This document shows, in pieces, positions 37,362-45,620 of a stretch of 53,457 bases of DNA (positions within the stretch are counted from its first letter, which is position 1; every line of letters begins with the position of its first letter). Under the pieces are notes generated by a model, which was not told the origin of the DNA, did no database searches, and saw nothing but the letters and a program-made list of their open reading frames with translations. The translations under genes and the position numbers were made by a program. Source of the stretch: Aeromonas eucrenophila (lineage in GTDB: Bacteria; Pseudomonadota; Gammaproteobacteria; Enterobacterales; Aeromonadaceae); the NCBI RefSeq assembly GCF_000819865.1, contig NZ_CDDF01000011.1:1-53457 (forward strand), written 5' to 3'.

Positions 37362-37687
37362 CAGAACTCCTTGCTGTTCACACGATAAGCTTGCCCGGCC
37401 CTGTTGCCTCTCCCAACGCGAGCCAGCTGTTCGAAAATGGCGTGATGATGACTGGCGGCCAGGGTCTTCATGCTCTCTTCCTGAATGGACAGAGCGCCGG
37501 CCAGGGCCGCTGCGGCTTGTTGCTGAGCAGGTTCCTCTCTGACCAGCTGCACCAGGCTGTCTATCAACGCCAGCCGGTCATCCATGCACAGCAAGGCCTC
37601 GTCATATTGCTGTTGTTGCAACAGCGACTCCATCAGGCAGGCGTTGTCCGTCAATGCCTCTTCGAGGGAGACGAGAGTGACGCTCAC
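37361..37687 (-). CDS. FliT-like flagellar export chaperone
   Basis: A 108-residue, almost all-helical protein with Leu/Gln/Glu-rich heptads (MESLLQQQQYDEALLCMDDRLALID). Size, composition and position directly after fliS fit FliT-type chaperones, which guard the cap protein FliD; sequence similarity alone would be weak. It overlaps fliS by four bases and maf by one. Confidence 0.7.
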   Translation of the reverse strand: MSVTLVSLEEALTDNACLMESLLQQQQYDEALLCMDDRLALIDSLVQLVREEPAQQQAAAALAGALSIQEESMKTLAASHHHAIFEQLARVGRGNRAGQAYRVNSKEF

Positions 37688-38106
37688 AACTCACCCAGCT
37701 GTTGTCTCATCTGATAACCTTGTTGTTTTTCTGCCTCTGGCAGCTGATCCCATCCGGATTTGATGGTCACCATCAGACCCATGACCTCCTCGAGGGGCGC
37801 AATATCCCGTGCCAGACTGGCATCCCAGATACGCTCATCCATATAGACGTAGAGTCCATACAGATCCTCGGCCATGGTTCCCTGACTCAGGTCGAGCGCA
37901 TCCTGCAGGCCGTGCAACAACCCCTGAGCCTTGGAGATAGCGACCGATTTCGCCTCCATGTCATTACGATCGATGGCGCCCTTGGCCTGAGCCAGCCGCT
38001 CGAGAAAGCCTTGCATCATAAGCTGAATGACACGATGAGGATCGGCAACCGTCAAATCAGCCGCGATGCTGGTTGCCTTATATGCCTTCAGATTACGGTT
38101 GTACAT
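37684..38106 (-). CDS. fliS: Flagellin export chaperone FliS
   Basis: A 140-residue four-helix chaperone that binds the C-terminus of unfolded flagellin and prevents early polymerisation. The start MYNRNLKAYKATSI, the VIQLMMQGFLERLAQAKGAI helix near residue 30 and DLYVYMDERI-type wording near 80 are standard. In Aeromonas the gene has been called flaJ. The ATG at 38106 has AGGA seven bases before it; an alternative ATG at 38139 overlaps fliD and gives a less typical start. Confidence 0.92.
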   Translation of the reverse strand: MYNRNLKAYKATSIAADLTVADPHRVIQLMMQGFLERLAQAKGAIDRNDMEAKSVAISKAQGLLHGLQDALDLSQGTMAEDLYGLYVYMDERIWDASLARDIAPLEEVMGLMVTIKSGWDQLPEAEKQQGYQMRQQLGEL

Positions 38107-38135
38107 GGTATGAGTCCTCGTAACATCACGATCAA

Positions 38136-39545
38136 TCAATTCTTATTGTTTATTTGTAGCGACGTCAGGGCGGATGCCGAGTTGTTCATCTTGACCAACA
38201 GGGCATCCAGACTGCCGTATTGTGCGCGCAAGGAGGCTTCATACTTTGTCAGCTGTGCATTGGCCGTCGATGCTTTTTGAGTGAGGCTGCGCAGATCCGA
38301 ATTCAGGACATCTTCCCGCTGCGCCAGCATGCCGCCACTCTTGGTGTATTCCTTCAGACCCTTGTTCAAGGTGGATGCTAAACCATCATCCCCACCGAAC
38401 AACGCCACCACCTGATCGAAATTCTTGTCAATAGCCTCACTGAACTTTGTCTTGTCCAGAGACAGCTTGCCCTTGTTATCCATCTTCATACCGATCTCGA
38501 AGATGGTGGAATAGGTGCCGCTGTTCTTGGAAGGGCTGACCAGCAGATTGCTCATGAAAGAGCTGATGGCGCGTGTGGTCGCATCACCGGCCAGGGCACC
38601 ACCATCGTCCTGCTTCACCCCCCCCACGAAGGTGCCACGTTTGTCCAGGGTATTCATCTTGTCTTGCAGCGTGTTGTAGCCATCTACAAACTGCTGGACC
38701 AGCTCCTGGATAGAGGTCTTGTCGGTGGTGATATCCACCTTGTTTGACTTTCTCGCATCCGGGACGGCGCTATCTTTGTCCGCATCCGACAACCGCAGTA
38801 CGGTTATCTTGAGATCCTGAACGGAGTCGTCAAAGGTATTGGTGTCGCTCTTGAGGACGTTGCCATCCACGTTGATCTCGGCGCTGCCGGCGCTGCGCGT
38901 CTGGCTCATCACGCTACCCGACGTCCTCACATCGAAAACCTCGAGCTCAGGAGTGCTCCCGGTTATGGTCAGATCCTTGCCATCCCCCGAGACACCGGAG
39001 TCGATCATCAGCTTGGCCTTGCCATCCGCCGTGTTGACGATGTTGACACTGAGCCCGAAGTTGTCCCCGTTGCTGTTGATGGTCTTGCGGATGTCTTGCA
39101 GGGTATAGCCCGCCTTGACATCTACCTTGAACGTCTTGTCACCGGCCTTGAACGTCAGCTGGCCATCCTGAGTCACCATCGGGGTAGTGGAGCTATCGAA
39201 GACCCCCTCCTGACGGCTCGTTTGTGCCAACTTATTGACGGTGATGTTGTACTGGCCGTTGGAGGCACCCGACTTGCTCTCCACCTTCAAGATGGGATCG
39301 TCTTTGCTCTGGGTAATGTTGATGGCGCGTTTGTTGAAGGCACCGGGGGCACTCAACTTGTCCAGAATGTCGGTGAAGGCAGAGATGGAGGATTTGAGCT
39401 GACCTATGCCAGACAAGGTGATCTGAGTGCTGTTTTGCTTGGTGACGATCGGCTGCTGCAACTGGGCCTTCTTGGCCGCCACACTTGCCGCGATCACACT
39501 CTCAAGATCGAGTCCAGAACCCGCCCCTGCAGAGGTAATTGCCAT
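38136..39545 (-). CDS. fliD: Flagellar cap protein FliD
   Basis: A 469-residue filament cap protein (hook-associated protein 2; flaH in Aeromonas usage), which folds flagellin at the filament tip. The N-terminal MAITSAGAGSGLDLESVIAASV and the FliD N domain cover about 1-110. The C domain near 225-455 includes VQQFVDGYNTLQDKMNTL and SLTQKASTANAQLTKYEASLRAQ. The usual C-terminal helix is present. AGGAGGA precedes the ATG. Lower GC than neighbouring housekeeping genes is usual for flagellar filament genes. Confidence 0.93.
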   Translation of the reverse strand: MAITSAGAGSGLDLESVIAASVAAKKAQLQQPIVTKQNSTQITLSGIGQLKSSISAFTDILDKLSAPGAFNKRAINITQSKDDPILKVESKSGASNGQYNITVNKLAQTSRQEGVFDSSTTPMVTQDGQLTFKAGDKTFKVDVKAGYTLQDIRKTINSNGDNFGLSVNIVNTADGKAKLMIDSGVSGDGKDLTITGSTPELEVFDVRTSGSVMSQTRSAGSAEINVDGNVLKSDTNTFDDSVQDLKITVLRLSDADKDSAVPDARKSNKVDITTDKTSIQELVQQFVDGYNTLQDKMNTLDKRGTFVGGVKQDDGGALAGDATTRAISSFMSNLLVSPSKNSGTYSTIFEIGMKMDNKGKLSLDKTKFSEAIDKNFDQVVALFGGDDGLASTLNKGLKEYTKSGGMLAQREDVLNSDLRSLTQKASTANAQLTKYEASLRAQYGSLDALLVKMNNSASALTSLQINNKN

Positions 39546-39580
39546 CCTATCCTCCTGTCTATCCGCTTAAAAAAATAGGG

Positions 39581-40030
39581 TCACACCTGACCATCAAACA
39601 GCAGTCCTGGGAGGCTGGCCAGATTGCCACTCGCCTGCTCCATCGCCTGCAGTCTCTTGTTCATCAAGAGCATTTCTTCGCTCGGGATCTGGCGGATAAC
39701 TTGCTTGGTATCCGCGTCTATCACCTTGATCACGGGTTGATCGAGCTCGGGTACCAGACTGAAGTTGATGGTCCATCCCTTCAATCGACTCAAACTGTCC
39801 AACCTTTCTTGCAATTCCTGGGCCTGTTTTTCTATCTGGGCCTCTTTGATACGCGACTCTGATGCCTTGGTATGCGCCTGCGATGCCTTGGCTGTCGGCT
39901 CGACACTCGCCTGTTCGACTGCATTGTCCCCGCCGGATGTGGACGGTGAAACAGGCATGGCGGCCTGAGGGCCGCCATGTTGAGTTAGCGTCGAAGTAAC
40001 AGAAGGCATGACTATCGATTCAGTGGCCAT
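39581..40030 (-). CDS. flaG: Flagellar protein FlaG
   Basis: A 149-residue protein of the FlaG family, which influences polar filament length. The first 65 residues are low-complexity, rich in Ser, Thr and Ala. The conserved C-terminal domain reads GWTINFSLVPELDQPVIKVID near residue 90 and VIRQIPSEEMLLM after it. It lies 39 bases after the third flagellin gene with no terminator between, so it is likely transcribed from that gene's promoter. GAGGAG precedes the ATG. Confidence 0.9.
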   Translation of the reverse strand: MATESIVMPSVTSTLTQHGGPQAAMPVSPSTSGGDNAVEQASVEPTAKASQAHTKASESRIKEAQIEKQAQELQERLDSLSRLKGWTINFSLVPELDQPVIKVIDADTKQVIRQIPSEEMLLMNKRLQAMEQASGNLASLPGLLFDGQV

Positions 40031-40069
40031 CTGCTGCTCCTCATGTCAGTGTTTGACGGTGTAACCGAC

Positions 40070-40954
40070 TTAACCCAGCAGCGACAGAGCCGACTGTGGG
40101 CGCTGGTTGGCCTGGGCCAGGATGCTGGAGGCCGCCTGTTGCAGGATGTTCTGCTTGGTCATGTTGGCGGTCTCGGTCGCAAAGTCCGCATCGCGGATAC
40201 GGGAGCGCGCGGCGCTGACGTTTTCCGAGATATTGGACTGGTTGCGAATGGTCGAATCCAGCCGGTTTTGCACCGCACCCAGCTCGGCACGCTTGCCATC
40301 GACCACGCCCAGCATGGCGTCGACTGCCCCCAGCACATCTTGGGCATTGCTCTGGCTACTGATGCTGATCCCACCGACAGTAGAACCGCTGGTGAAAATA
40401 CTGCCGACTGCGGCACCACCTGATGCAGATACTGCTGCCGCAATACCGGAAATGCTGAAGCCATCGGTTTGAGACAGGCTGAAGCCGATGGTCTGGTTGG
40501 CATCTGCACCCACCTGGAAGTTCCCAGCATAAGAACCATCCAGCAGCTTGGTGCCCGCGAAGGTGGTGTCTTTGGAGATACGGTTGATCTCTGAACCCAG
40601 CTGATCCACTTCTTTCTGCAGGGCCTCGCGATCCTTGGCTGAGTTGGAGCCGTTGGCGGATTGCTGAGCCAGGGTGCGCATGCGCTGCAGCATGCCGGTC
40701 ACTTCATCCATGGCCCCTTCTGCGGTCTGCGCCAAGGAGATGCCATCGTTGGCGTTGCGGTTACCCTGATCCAGCCCATTGACCTGGGAGGTCAGACGAT
40801 TGGAGATCTGCAGGCCTGCGGCATCGTCTTTTGCACTGTTGATGCGCAGACCGGATGCCAAACGGGTATATGAGGTATCCAACGATTTGGTGGTGTTCAT
40901 CAAGTTACGCTGGGCGTTCAGTGATGAAGTGTTGGTATTGATAAACATGGCCAT
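40070..40954 (-). CDS. Polar flagellin (third of three)
   Basis: A 294-residue flagellin. The D0/D1 N-terminal region [17 protein letters not shown] through about residue 165 and the C-terminal region from about 205 to ALSLLG are almost identical to the other two. Only the middle (about 150-205), rich in Ser, Thr, Ala and Gly, differs. That segment is the usual site of O-glycosylation by Maf. It has its own sigma28 promoter (41142-41168) and a structured leader of about 180 nt. No terminator follows, so transcription probably runs on through flaG-fliD-fliS-fliT-maf. With three copies, assigning flaA/flaB names is uncertain. Confidence 0.95.
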   Translation of the reverse strand: MAMFINTNTSSLNAQRNLMNTTKSLDTSYTRLASGLRINSAKDDAAGLQISNRLTSQVNGLDQGNRNANDGISLAQTAEGAMDEVTGMLQRMRTLAQQSANGSNSAKDREALQKEVDQLGSEINRISKDTTFAGTKLLDGSYAGNFQVGADANQTIGFSLSQTDGFSISGIAAAVSASGGAAVGSIFTSGSTVGGISISSQSNAQDVLGAVDAMLGVVDGKRAELGAVQNRLDSTIRNQSNISENVSAARSRIRDADFATETANMTKQNILQQAASSILAQANQRPQSALSLLG

Positions 40955-41135
40955 AAAAAATTTCTCCTGATGAACAAGAAACTGCGGGCTCTGCTTGTGT
41001 CACACAGTCAGGATCCCACCGTTCAGATGGACAGCTTGAACAGGCTGTTTCATCTGGCGGGTCCTCTGTTTGAACGGACATCAAACCCGCAGTTGCGCAA
41101 ATGTTGGATTTCCGAACACCCCTCAATTTGCTTCA
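40955..41135 (-). promoter_or_regulatory. Structured 5' leader of the third flagellin gene
   Basis: This region lies between the likely sigma28 start point and the ATG. It contains a hairpin at 41024-41056 (CAGATG/CATCTG plus an inner CAG/CTG), a GCGGGT/ACCCGC pairing (41057-41062 with 41085-41090), and a 9-bp AACTGCGGG/CCCGCAGTT pairing (40980-40988 with 41086-41094) ending close to the ribosome site at 40964-40968. The last two share bases and cannot form together. The same leader precedes the second flagellin. Confidence 0.6.
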
Positions 41136-41141
41136 TATCCT

Positions 41142-41168
41142 GTAACGGCAGTCCCATCAGAAGCTTTA
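41142..41168 (-). promoter_or_regulatory. Sigma28 promoter of the third flagellin gene
   Basis: Read on the minus strand: TAAA, 15 bases, GCCGTTAC, against the consensus TAAA-N15-GCCGATAA. The same arrangement precedes the other two flagellins. Confidence 0.8.
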
Positions 41169-41356
41169 GGAAATTTATTGCCGCTTTCATCAGCAGGGAG
41201 GCAAGACTCCTCCGCCTGTATGAGATTGCAGGCAAGGATCGGCCATTCAATCCCGATTCAGACGCAGAGAACCAGCCCTGTGATGAATCCTATGGCTTGG
41301 ATGAGGAGTGGCATGGTTCATGCTTGAAACTATGGGTCGCCGACTTTATGGCGCCC
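41169..41356. other. Spacer between flagellin terminator and promoter
   Basis: About 190 bp with no convincing feature. Its counterpart in the other intergenic region (42684-42871) has lost clear similarity, unlike both flanks. Confidence 0.4.
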
Positions 41357-41380
41357 ATAAGAAAGCCGACGATGTCGGCC
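41357..41380 (-). terminator. Terminator of the second flagellin gene
   Basis: On the minus strand GCCGAC-ATC-GTCGGC is followed by TTTCTTAT, about 190 nt after the stop codon. A better-matched copy follows the first flagellin. Confidence 0.65.
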
Positions 41381-41531
41381 AAAGAAGAGCTTATGCTCAG
41401 GAGAACAGCCTTGATAGTGGGCAGAGTGAACGACTGCTCAACCCTCGAGGCGGTATACCACAATAAGAGAATTTCTCTTTCGATAGAACAAGGCGTAAAT
41501 CCGAACACCCCGTTGTTCCATCTTTCTTACC

Positions 41532-41564
41532 AGGGCGGCCTGAACAACCGCCCTTTTCTTTTTT
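41532..41564 (+). terminator. Plus-strand terminator-like hairpin beside the second flagellin stop
   Basis: AGGGCGG-CCTGAACAA-CCGCCCT is followed by TTTCTTTTTT on the plus strand, antisense to the flagellin. It lies a few bases past the flagellin stop. Repeated at 43044. Confidence 0.6.
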
Positions 41565-41568
41565 CCGC

Positions 41569-42468
41569 TTAACCCAGCAGTGACAGCGCGGACTGCGGGC
41601 GCTGGTTGGCCTGAGCCAGGATACTGGAAGCCGCCTGTTGCAGAATGTTCTGCTTGGTCATGTTGGCGGTTTCGGTCGCGAAGTCCGCATCCCGGATACG
41701 GGAGCGCGCAGCACTGACGTTCTCGGAAATGTTGGACTGGTTGCGAATGGTCGAATCCAGACGGTTCTGCACCGCACCCAGCTCGGCACGTTTGCCATCA
41801 ACGATCCCCAGCATAGAATCAACTGCGGCCAGAACATTTTGCGCATTAGTCTGAGTACTGATACTGATGCCACCAGCACTACCACTCAAGAAGATGGTGC
41901 TCACGGCAAGGGCACCCCCACTTGCTGCGGTCACAGTCGTGTTCGCCGCAGCAGAAATACCGGAAATGCTAAACCCTCCTGCTTGGGAAAGACTAAAGCC
42001 GATGGTCTGGTTAGCGTCAGCCCCTACCTGGAAGCTACCGTTGTAGTTGCCATCCAGCAACTTGGTACCTGCGAAGGTGGTATCGGTAGAAATACGGTTG
42101 ATTTCGGACCCCAGCTGATCCACTTCTTTTTGCAGGGCCTCGCGATCCTTGGCTGAGTTGGAGCCGTTGGCGGATTGCTGAGCCAGGGTACGCATACGCT
42201 GCAGCATGCCGGTTACTTCATCCATGGCACCTTCCGCGGTCTGCGCCAGGGAGATGCCATCGTTGGCGTTGCGGTTGCCCTGATCCAGACCGTTGACCTG
42301 GGAGGTCAGACGGTTGGAGATCTGCAGACCCGCCGCATCGTCCTTGGCGCTGTTGATACGCAGGCCGGAGGCCAGGCGGGTGTATGAGGTATCCAACGAT
42401 TTGGTGGTGTTCATCAAGTTACGCTGAGCGTTCAATGATGAAGTGTTGGTATTGATAAACATGGCCAT
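41569..42468 (-). CDS. flaB: Polar flagellin (second of three)
   Basis: A 299-residue flagellin, identical over its first 125 or so residues to the third copy. Its own middle segment (about 150-210) contains SGISAAANTTVTAASGGALAV. The C-terminal ALSLLG is shared with the third copy. The ATG at 42468 has AGGAG nine bases upstream. It has its own sigma28 promoter (42657-42683), leader, and distal terminator, so it is a transcript of its own. The symbol follows the Aeromonas flaA-flaB order and is provisional because three copies exist. Confidence 0.95.
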   Translation of the reverse strand: MAMFINTNTSSLNAQRNLMNTTKSLDTSYTRLASGLRINSAKDDAAGLQISNRLTSQVNGLDQGNRNANDGISLAQTAEGAMDEVTGMLQRMRTLAQQSANGSNSAKDREALQKEVDQLGSEINRISTDTTFAGTKLLDGNYNGSFQVGADANQTIGFSLSQAGGFSISGISAAANTTVTAASGGALAVSTIFLSGSAGGISISTQTNAQNVLAAVDSMLGIVDGKRAELGAVQNRLDSTIRNQSNISENVSAARSRIRDADFATETANMTKQNILQQAASSILAQANQRPQSALSLLG

Positions 42469-42650
42469 AAAAGATTTCTCCTGATGAACAAGAAACTGCG
42501 GGCTCTGCTTGTGTCACACAGTCAGGATCCCACCGTTCAGGTGGACAGCTTGAACGGGTCTGTTCCACCTGGCGGGTCCTCTGTTTGAACGGACATAGGA
42601 CCCGCAGTTGCGCAAATGTTGGATTTCCGAACACCCCTCAATTTGCTTCA
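42469..42650 (-). promoter_or_regulatory. Structured 5' leader of the second flagellin gene
   Basis: Same architecture as before the third flagellin. The hairpin at 42538-42571 has CAGGTGG/CCACCTG. Compared with the other leader, one A-U pair has become G-C by changes on both arms, and one mismatch is repaired. The inner competing pair is longer here: GCGGGTCC with GGACCCGC (42572-42579 with 42598-42605). The 9-bp AACTGCGGG/CCCGCAGTT pair (42494-42502 with 42601-42609) is conserved. Confidence 0.6.
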
Positions 42651-42656
42651 CATTCT

Positions 42657-42683
42657 GTAACGGCCGCTCCATCAGAAGCTTTA
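42657..42683 (-). promoter_or_regulatory. Sigma28 promoter of the second flagellin gene
   Basis: Minus strand TAAA, 15 bases, GCCGTTAC. Confidence 0.8.
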
Positions 42684-42871
42684 AGTAATTTATTGCCACC
42701 CTCATCAACAAATAAAACTCCGGTGTAGCTGTTAATGCGAAATAGCAAAGGGGAAAGAATGTGATCATGAGTCTCCTGATCACAGGAGATGGATGCGAGT
42801 CTTGAACATTAGGCTGGATTAAACTGGCGCACTTTGTGCTTGGAATTGGGTGCGTCGGTATTTCGGCGCCA
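42684..42871. other. Spacer between flagellin terminator and promoter
   Basis: About 190 bp, AT-richer than its surroundings. A local inverted repeat GTGATCATGAGTCTCCTGATCAC lies near 42761-42783, with arms GTGATCA and TGATCAC. It could be an operator or simply a hairpin; it has no copy in the other spacer. Confidence 0.4.
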
Positions 42872-42898
42872 TAAAAAAGGCCGACAATGTCGGCCAAA
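42872..42898 (-). terminator. Terminator of the first flagellin gene
   Basis: On the minus strand GGCCGAC-ATT-GTCGGCC is followed by TTTTTTAT, about 190 nt after the stop. Confidence 0.8.
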
Positions 42899-43043
42899 GA
42901 AGAGCTTACGCTCAGGAGAACAACCTCGAGGGTGACAGAGTGAACGATCTGCGCAACACTCGAGGGGTATACCAATAAAAGAATCTCTCTTTCGATAGGA
43001 CAAGGCGTAAATCCGAACACCCCGTTGTTCCATCTTTCTTACC

Positions 43044-43078
43044 AGGGCGGCCCGAACAACCGCCCTTTTCTTATTCTT
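43044..43078 (+). terminator. Plus-strand terminator-like hairpin beside the first flagellin stop
   Basis: AGGGCGG-CCCGAACAA-CCGCCCT is followed by TTTCTTATTCTT on the plus strand, the counterpart of the hairpin at 41532. Confidence 0.55.
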
Positions 43079-43088
43079 GAAATAACGC

Positions 43089-43988
43089 TTAGTTTTGCAG
43101 CAGAGAGAGCGCAGACTGCGGACGCTGATTCGCCTGAGCCAGGATGCTGGACGCTGCCTGTTGCAAGATGTTCTGCTTGGTCATGTTGGCGGTCTCGGTG
43201 GCGAAGTCTGCATCGCGAATACGGGAGCGCGCGGCACTGACGTTTTCTGAGATGTTGGACTGGTTACGAATGGTTGAGTCCAGCCGGTTCTGTACCGCAC
43301 CCAGCTCGGCACGCTTGCCATCCACTACGGTCAGCATGGAGTCGACTGCTGCCAGCACGTTCTGAGCGTTGCTCTGGCTGCTGATGCTGATACCACCGGC
43401 ACTACCGCCAACAAAGACTGTGGAGATACCAACCGCAGCCGCTGTACCAGCAATGGTGGTTGCCGCTGCTGCCGCAATCCCGGAGATACTGAAGCCATCT
43501 GCCTGAGACAGGCTGAAACTGATGGTCTGGTTGGCATCGGCACCAACCTGGAAGGTGCCACCGAAAGAGCCATCCAGCAGCTTGGTGCCCGCGAAGGTGG
43601 TCGCGGTGGAGATACGGTTGATCTCGGCGCCCAGTTGATCCACTTCTTTTTGCAGGGCTTCACGATCTTTGGCGGAGTTGGAGCCGTTGGCTGACTGTTG
43701 GGCCAGTGTACGCATGCGCTGCAGCATGCCGGTCACTTCGTCCATGGCCCCTTCTGCAGTCTGTGCCAGGGAGATGCCGTCGTTGGCGTTGCGGTTGCCT
43801 TGATCCAGGCCATTGACCTGAGAGGTCAGGCGGTTGGAGATCTGCAGACCCGCCGCATCGTCTTTGGCGCTGTTGATGCGCAGGCCGGAGGCCAGACGAG
43901 TGTAGGAGGTATCCAGAGATTTGGTGCTATTCATCATGTTACGCTGAGCGTTGAGCGATGAAACGTTAGTATTAATAAACAGACTCAT
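43089..43988 (-). CDS. flaA: Polar flagellin (first of three)
   Basis: A 299-residue flagellin that differs slightly from the other two at both ends: [21 protein letters not shown] at the start and SLLQN at the end. Its own middle segment is near 150-210 ([17 protein letters not shown]). The second of two in-frame ATGs (43988) is chosen because it has GGAGA at seven bases, while the first (43994) is too close. Unlike the other copies it has a short leader of about 70 nt behind its sigma28 promoter. A terminator lies about 190 nt after the stop. The symbol is provisional. Confidence 0.95.
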   Translation of the reverse strand: MSLFINTNVSSLNAQRNMMNSTKSLDTSYTRLASGLRINSAKDDAAGLQISNRLTSQVNGLDQGNRNANDGISLAQTAEGAMDEVTGMLQRMRTLAQQSANGSNSAKDREALQKEVDQLGAEINRISTATTFAGTKLLDGSFGGTFQVGADANQTISFSLSQADGFSISGIAAAAATTIAGTAAAVGISTVFVGGSAGGISISSQSNAQNVLAAVDSMLTVVDGKRAELGAVQNRLDSTIRNQSNISENVSAARSRIRDADFATETANMTKQNILQQAASSILAQANQRPQSALSLLQN

Positions 43989-44064
43989 AACCATTCTCCT
44001 AAGCTATTAAATTTTATCTTTAATTCACTCAGGCTTTGTTTTGTTTTGTGCCTGATATGTTTAG

Positions 44065-44091
44065 TTAACGGCGCCTTTTTCAGATACTTTA
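44065..44091 (-). promoter_or_regulatory. Sigma28 promoter of the first flagellin gene
   Basis: Minus strand TAAA, 15 bases, GCCGTTAA: one change from the consensus TAAA-N15-GCCGATAA, the best of the three. Confidence 0.85.
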
Positions 44092-44392
44092 ATTTGTTTT
44101 TTAAAGCGCTTGTCGCTTTAATCGCCGCCTACCCTATATATCGGCCCATATCCACCAGCCTTGAGAAAAAATTCGAAATTTTTTACCGATATGTTCAGAC
44201 TGCCCCTCATCAGCATGGCTCCTTCCTTGTTACCGCCGATGTGCAGGGAGCGCCGCTCTCGCCCGCCTCCCCCGACGACTGGTGCCAAGGAAACCGGCTC
44301 TGGCTCTCACTTTTGCACGTCAGGATTGCTCACCGGCGCCCCTTGCCCCTAAAATCGCCGCCCCACCATTTATCGGACGTGAGTTGTTCTCC
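44092..44392. other. Region between the first flagellin promoter and the YadS-like gene
   Basis: About 300 bp. The start is AT-rich, with an imperfect inverted repeat TTAAAGCGCTTGTCGCTTTAA at 44101-44121. The remainder contains only an unconvincing open frame merging into the next gene. Confidence 0.4.
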
Positions 44393-45025
44393 ATGCAGAC
44401 ACTGGTTGAGCAAATTGTTTACATCAGCGACATGTTTGGTACTGCGGTCTTCGCGTTCTCCGGCGTGCTGGTCGCCGGTCGGCTGCGGATGGACGGCTTC
44501 GGTGTCATGGTGCTGGCCGCGGTGACCGCCATCGGCGGGGGCACCATCCGCGACATGATCCTGGGCGCCACCCCGGTGTTCTGGGTACGGGATCCCCTCT
44601 ATATCTGGGTGATCATCGCCACCGCACTGATCGGCATGTGGATGGTCAAGCTGCCAAGACGCATGCCCTGGTACGTGCTGCCGGTGGCGGATGCCTTCGG
44701 CTTGGCCCTGTTTACCGTGATCGGGGCGCAAAAGGCGCTCAACTTCGGCACGCCGGGCCTGATTGCGGTGATCATGGGCACCATGACCGGCGTCGCCGGT
44801 GGCATGATCCGGGATGTGCTGGCCCGTGAAGTGCCCATGGTGCTGCAAAAGGAGATCTACGCCACCGCCTGTATCCTGGGGGGCATCCTCTATACCCTGG
44901 CGCTGGAGTGCAATGTGGACAAGGTAGTCGCCATGCTGATCAGCATGCTGGGGGTGTTTGGCCTGCGGGTGGCGGCCATCTACTGGCATCTGTCACTGCC
45001 GACCTTCTCGCTGCAGCGACACTGA
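44393..45025 (+). CDS. YadS/TRIC-family membrane channel protein
   Basis: A 210-residue protein of the UPF0126/TRIC family, now viewed as trimeric cation channels. Seven hydrophobic segments form two repeats, each with the glycine-rich signature: [11 protein letters not shown] near residue 52 and [14 protein letters not shown] near 138. The ATG at 44393 was chosen because translation from there gives the usual start; the frame is open 37 codons further. Its E. coli homologue yadS lies directly beside btuF. Confidence 0.87.
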   Translation: MQTLVEQIVYISDMFGTAVFAFSGVLVAGRLRMDGFGVMVLAAVTAIGGGTIRDMILGATPVFWVRDPLYIWVIIATALIGMWMVKLPRRMPWYVLPVADAFGLALFTVIGAQKALNFGTPGLIAVIMGTMTGVAGGMIRDVLAREVPMVLQKEIYATACILGGILYTLALECNVDKVVAMLISMLGVFGLRVAAIYWHLSLPTFSLQRH

Positions 45026-45126
45026 ACTGGCTCTGAATGGGCTGGCTCCCATCCCAGGAGAGGCAACATTGAACCAAGCACACTTTTCTGTTGTCATAGA
45101 GTGGTCGTTTTAAGCCGGACTACCTC

Positions 45127-45519
45127 ATGCAAAAACTTGGGCTCATTACCACTCTCCTACTGATGACGGTTGCGGCGGCTCATGCCGGCGCACAGGCCCT
45201 GTTCGGACGCCTGGCATCGACCCCGGTGCAACAGTTCAACCAGCAGATCCGTCAGGCGAGCAGCAGTCAGCAGGGTTGGGTCAACGACTACCGCGAAGTG
45301 GCGCGCCGCTTCGTGGGCCATGAAGACGTGCCCAGCCGCATCCACGCCCAGCAACTGGATAACGATCTGGTGCTCTCGGTGGCGCTTGATGGCCGCAAGA
45401 GCGACATGATCTATATCCTGACGATGTTTCGCAGTGACAACCTGTGGCAGATGCGTCAGGCCGAGATGGGCTGGCGCTGTCAGGGCCAGGAGACCTTTAC
45501 CCCCGTGCCTTGCCCCTGA
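45127..45519 (+). CDS. Small secreted hypothetical protein
   Basis: A 130-residue protein with a signal peptide (about residues 1-20, ending AAAHAGA). The mature part contains two cysteines near the C-terminus (GWRCQGQETFTPVPCP), perhaps a disulfide. I do not recognise the family. A GGA before the ATG and the strong bidirectional terminator after it support a real gene. It lies about 100 bp after the YadS-like gene. Confidence 0.68.
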   Translation: MQKLGLITTLLLMTVAAAHAGAQALFGRLASTPVQQFNQQIRQASSSQQGWVNDYREVARRFVGHEDVPSRIHAQQLDNDLVLSVALDGRKSDMIYILTMFRSDNLWQMRQAEMGWRCQGQETFTPVPCP

Positions 45520-45572
45520 TCCCATGGCAGAAGATAGAGGGATCAGCCTGGGCTGACCTTCCGAGGTGAAAT

Positions 45573-45604
45573 AAAAAAATCCGGCGCTATGGCCGGATTT
45601 TTTT
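45573..45604 (+). terminator. Intrinsic terminator, bidirectional
   Basis: ATCCGGC-GCTATG-GCCGGAT lies between an A7 and a T7 tract, serving the secreted-protein gene and thiI. Confidence 0.88.
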
Positions 45605-45620
45605 ATGGGAGGCGCGTTGG

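Noticed and set aside
40970..41572. A 200-codon plus-strand open frame filling the region between the second and third flagellin genes
   Set aside because: It runs through the predicted leader, sigma28 promoter and terminator of the flagellins, its counterpart in the other intergenic region is broken by stops, and the product shows no recognisable protein character.
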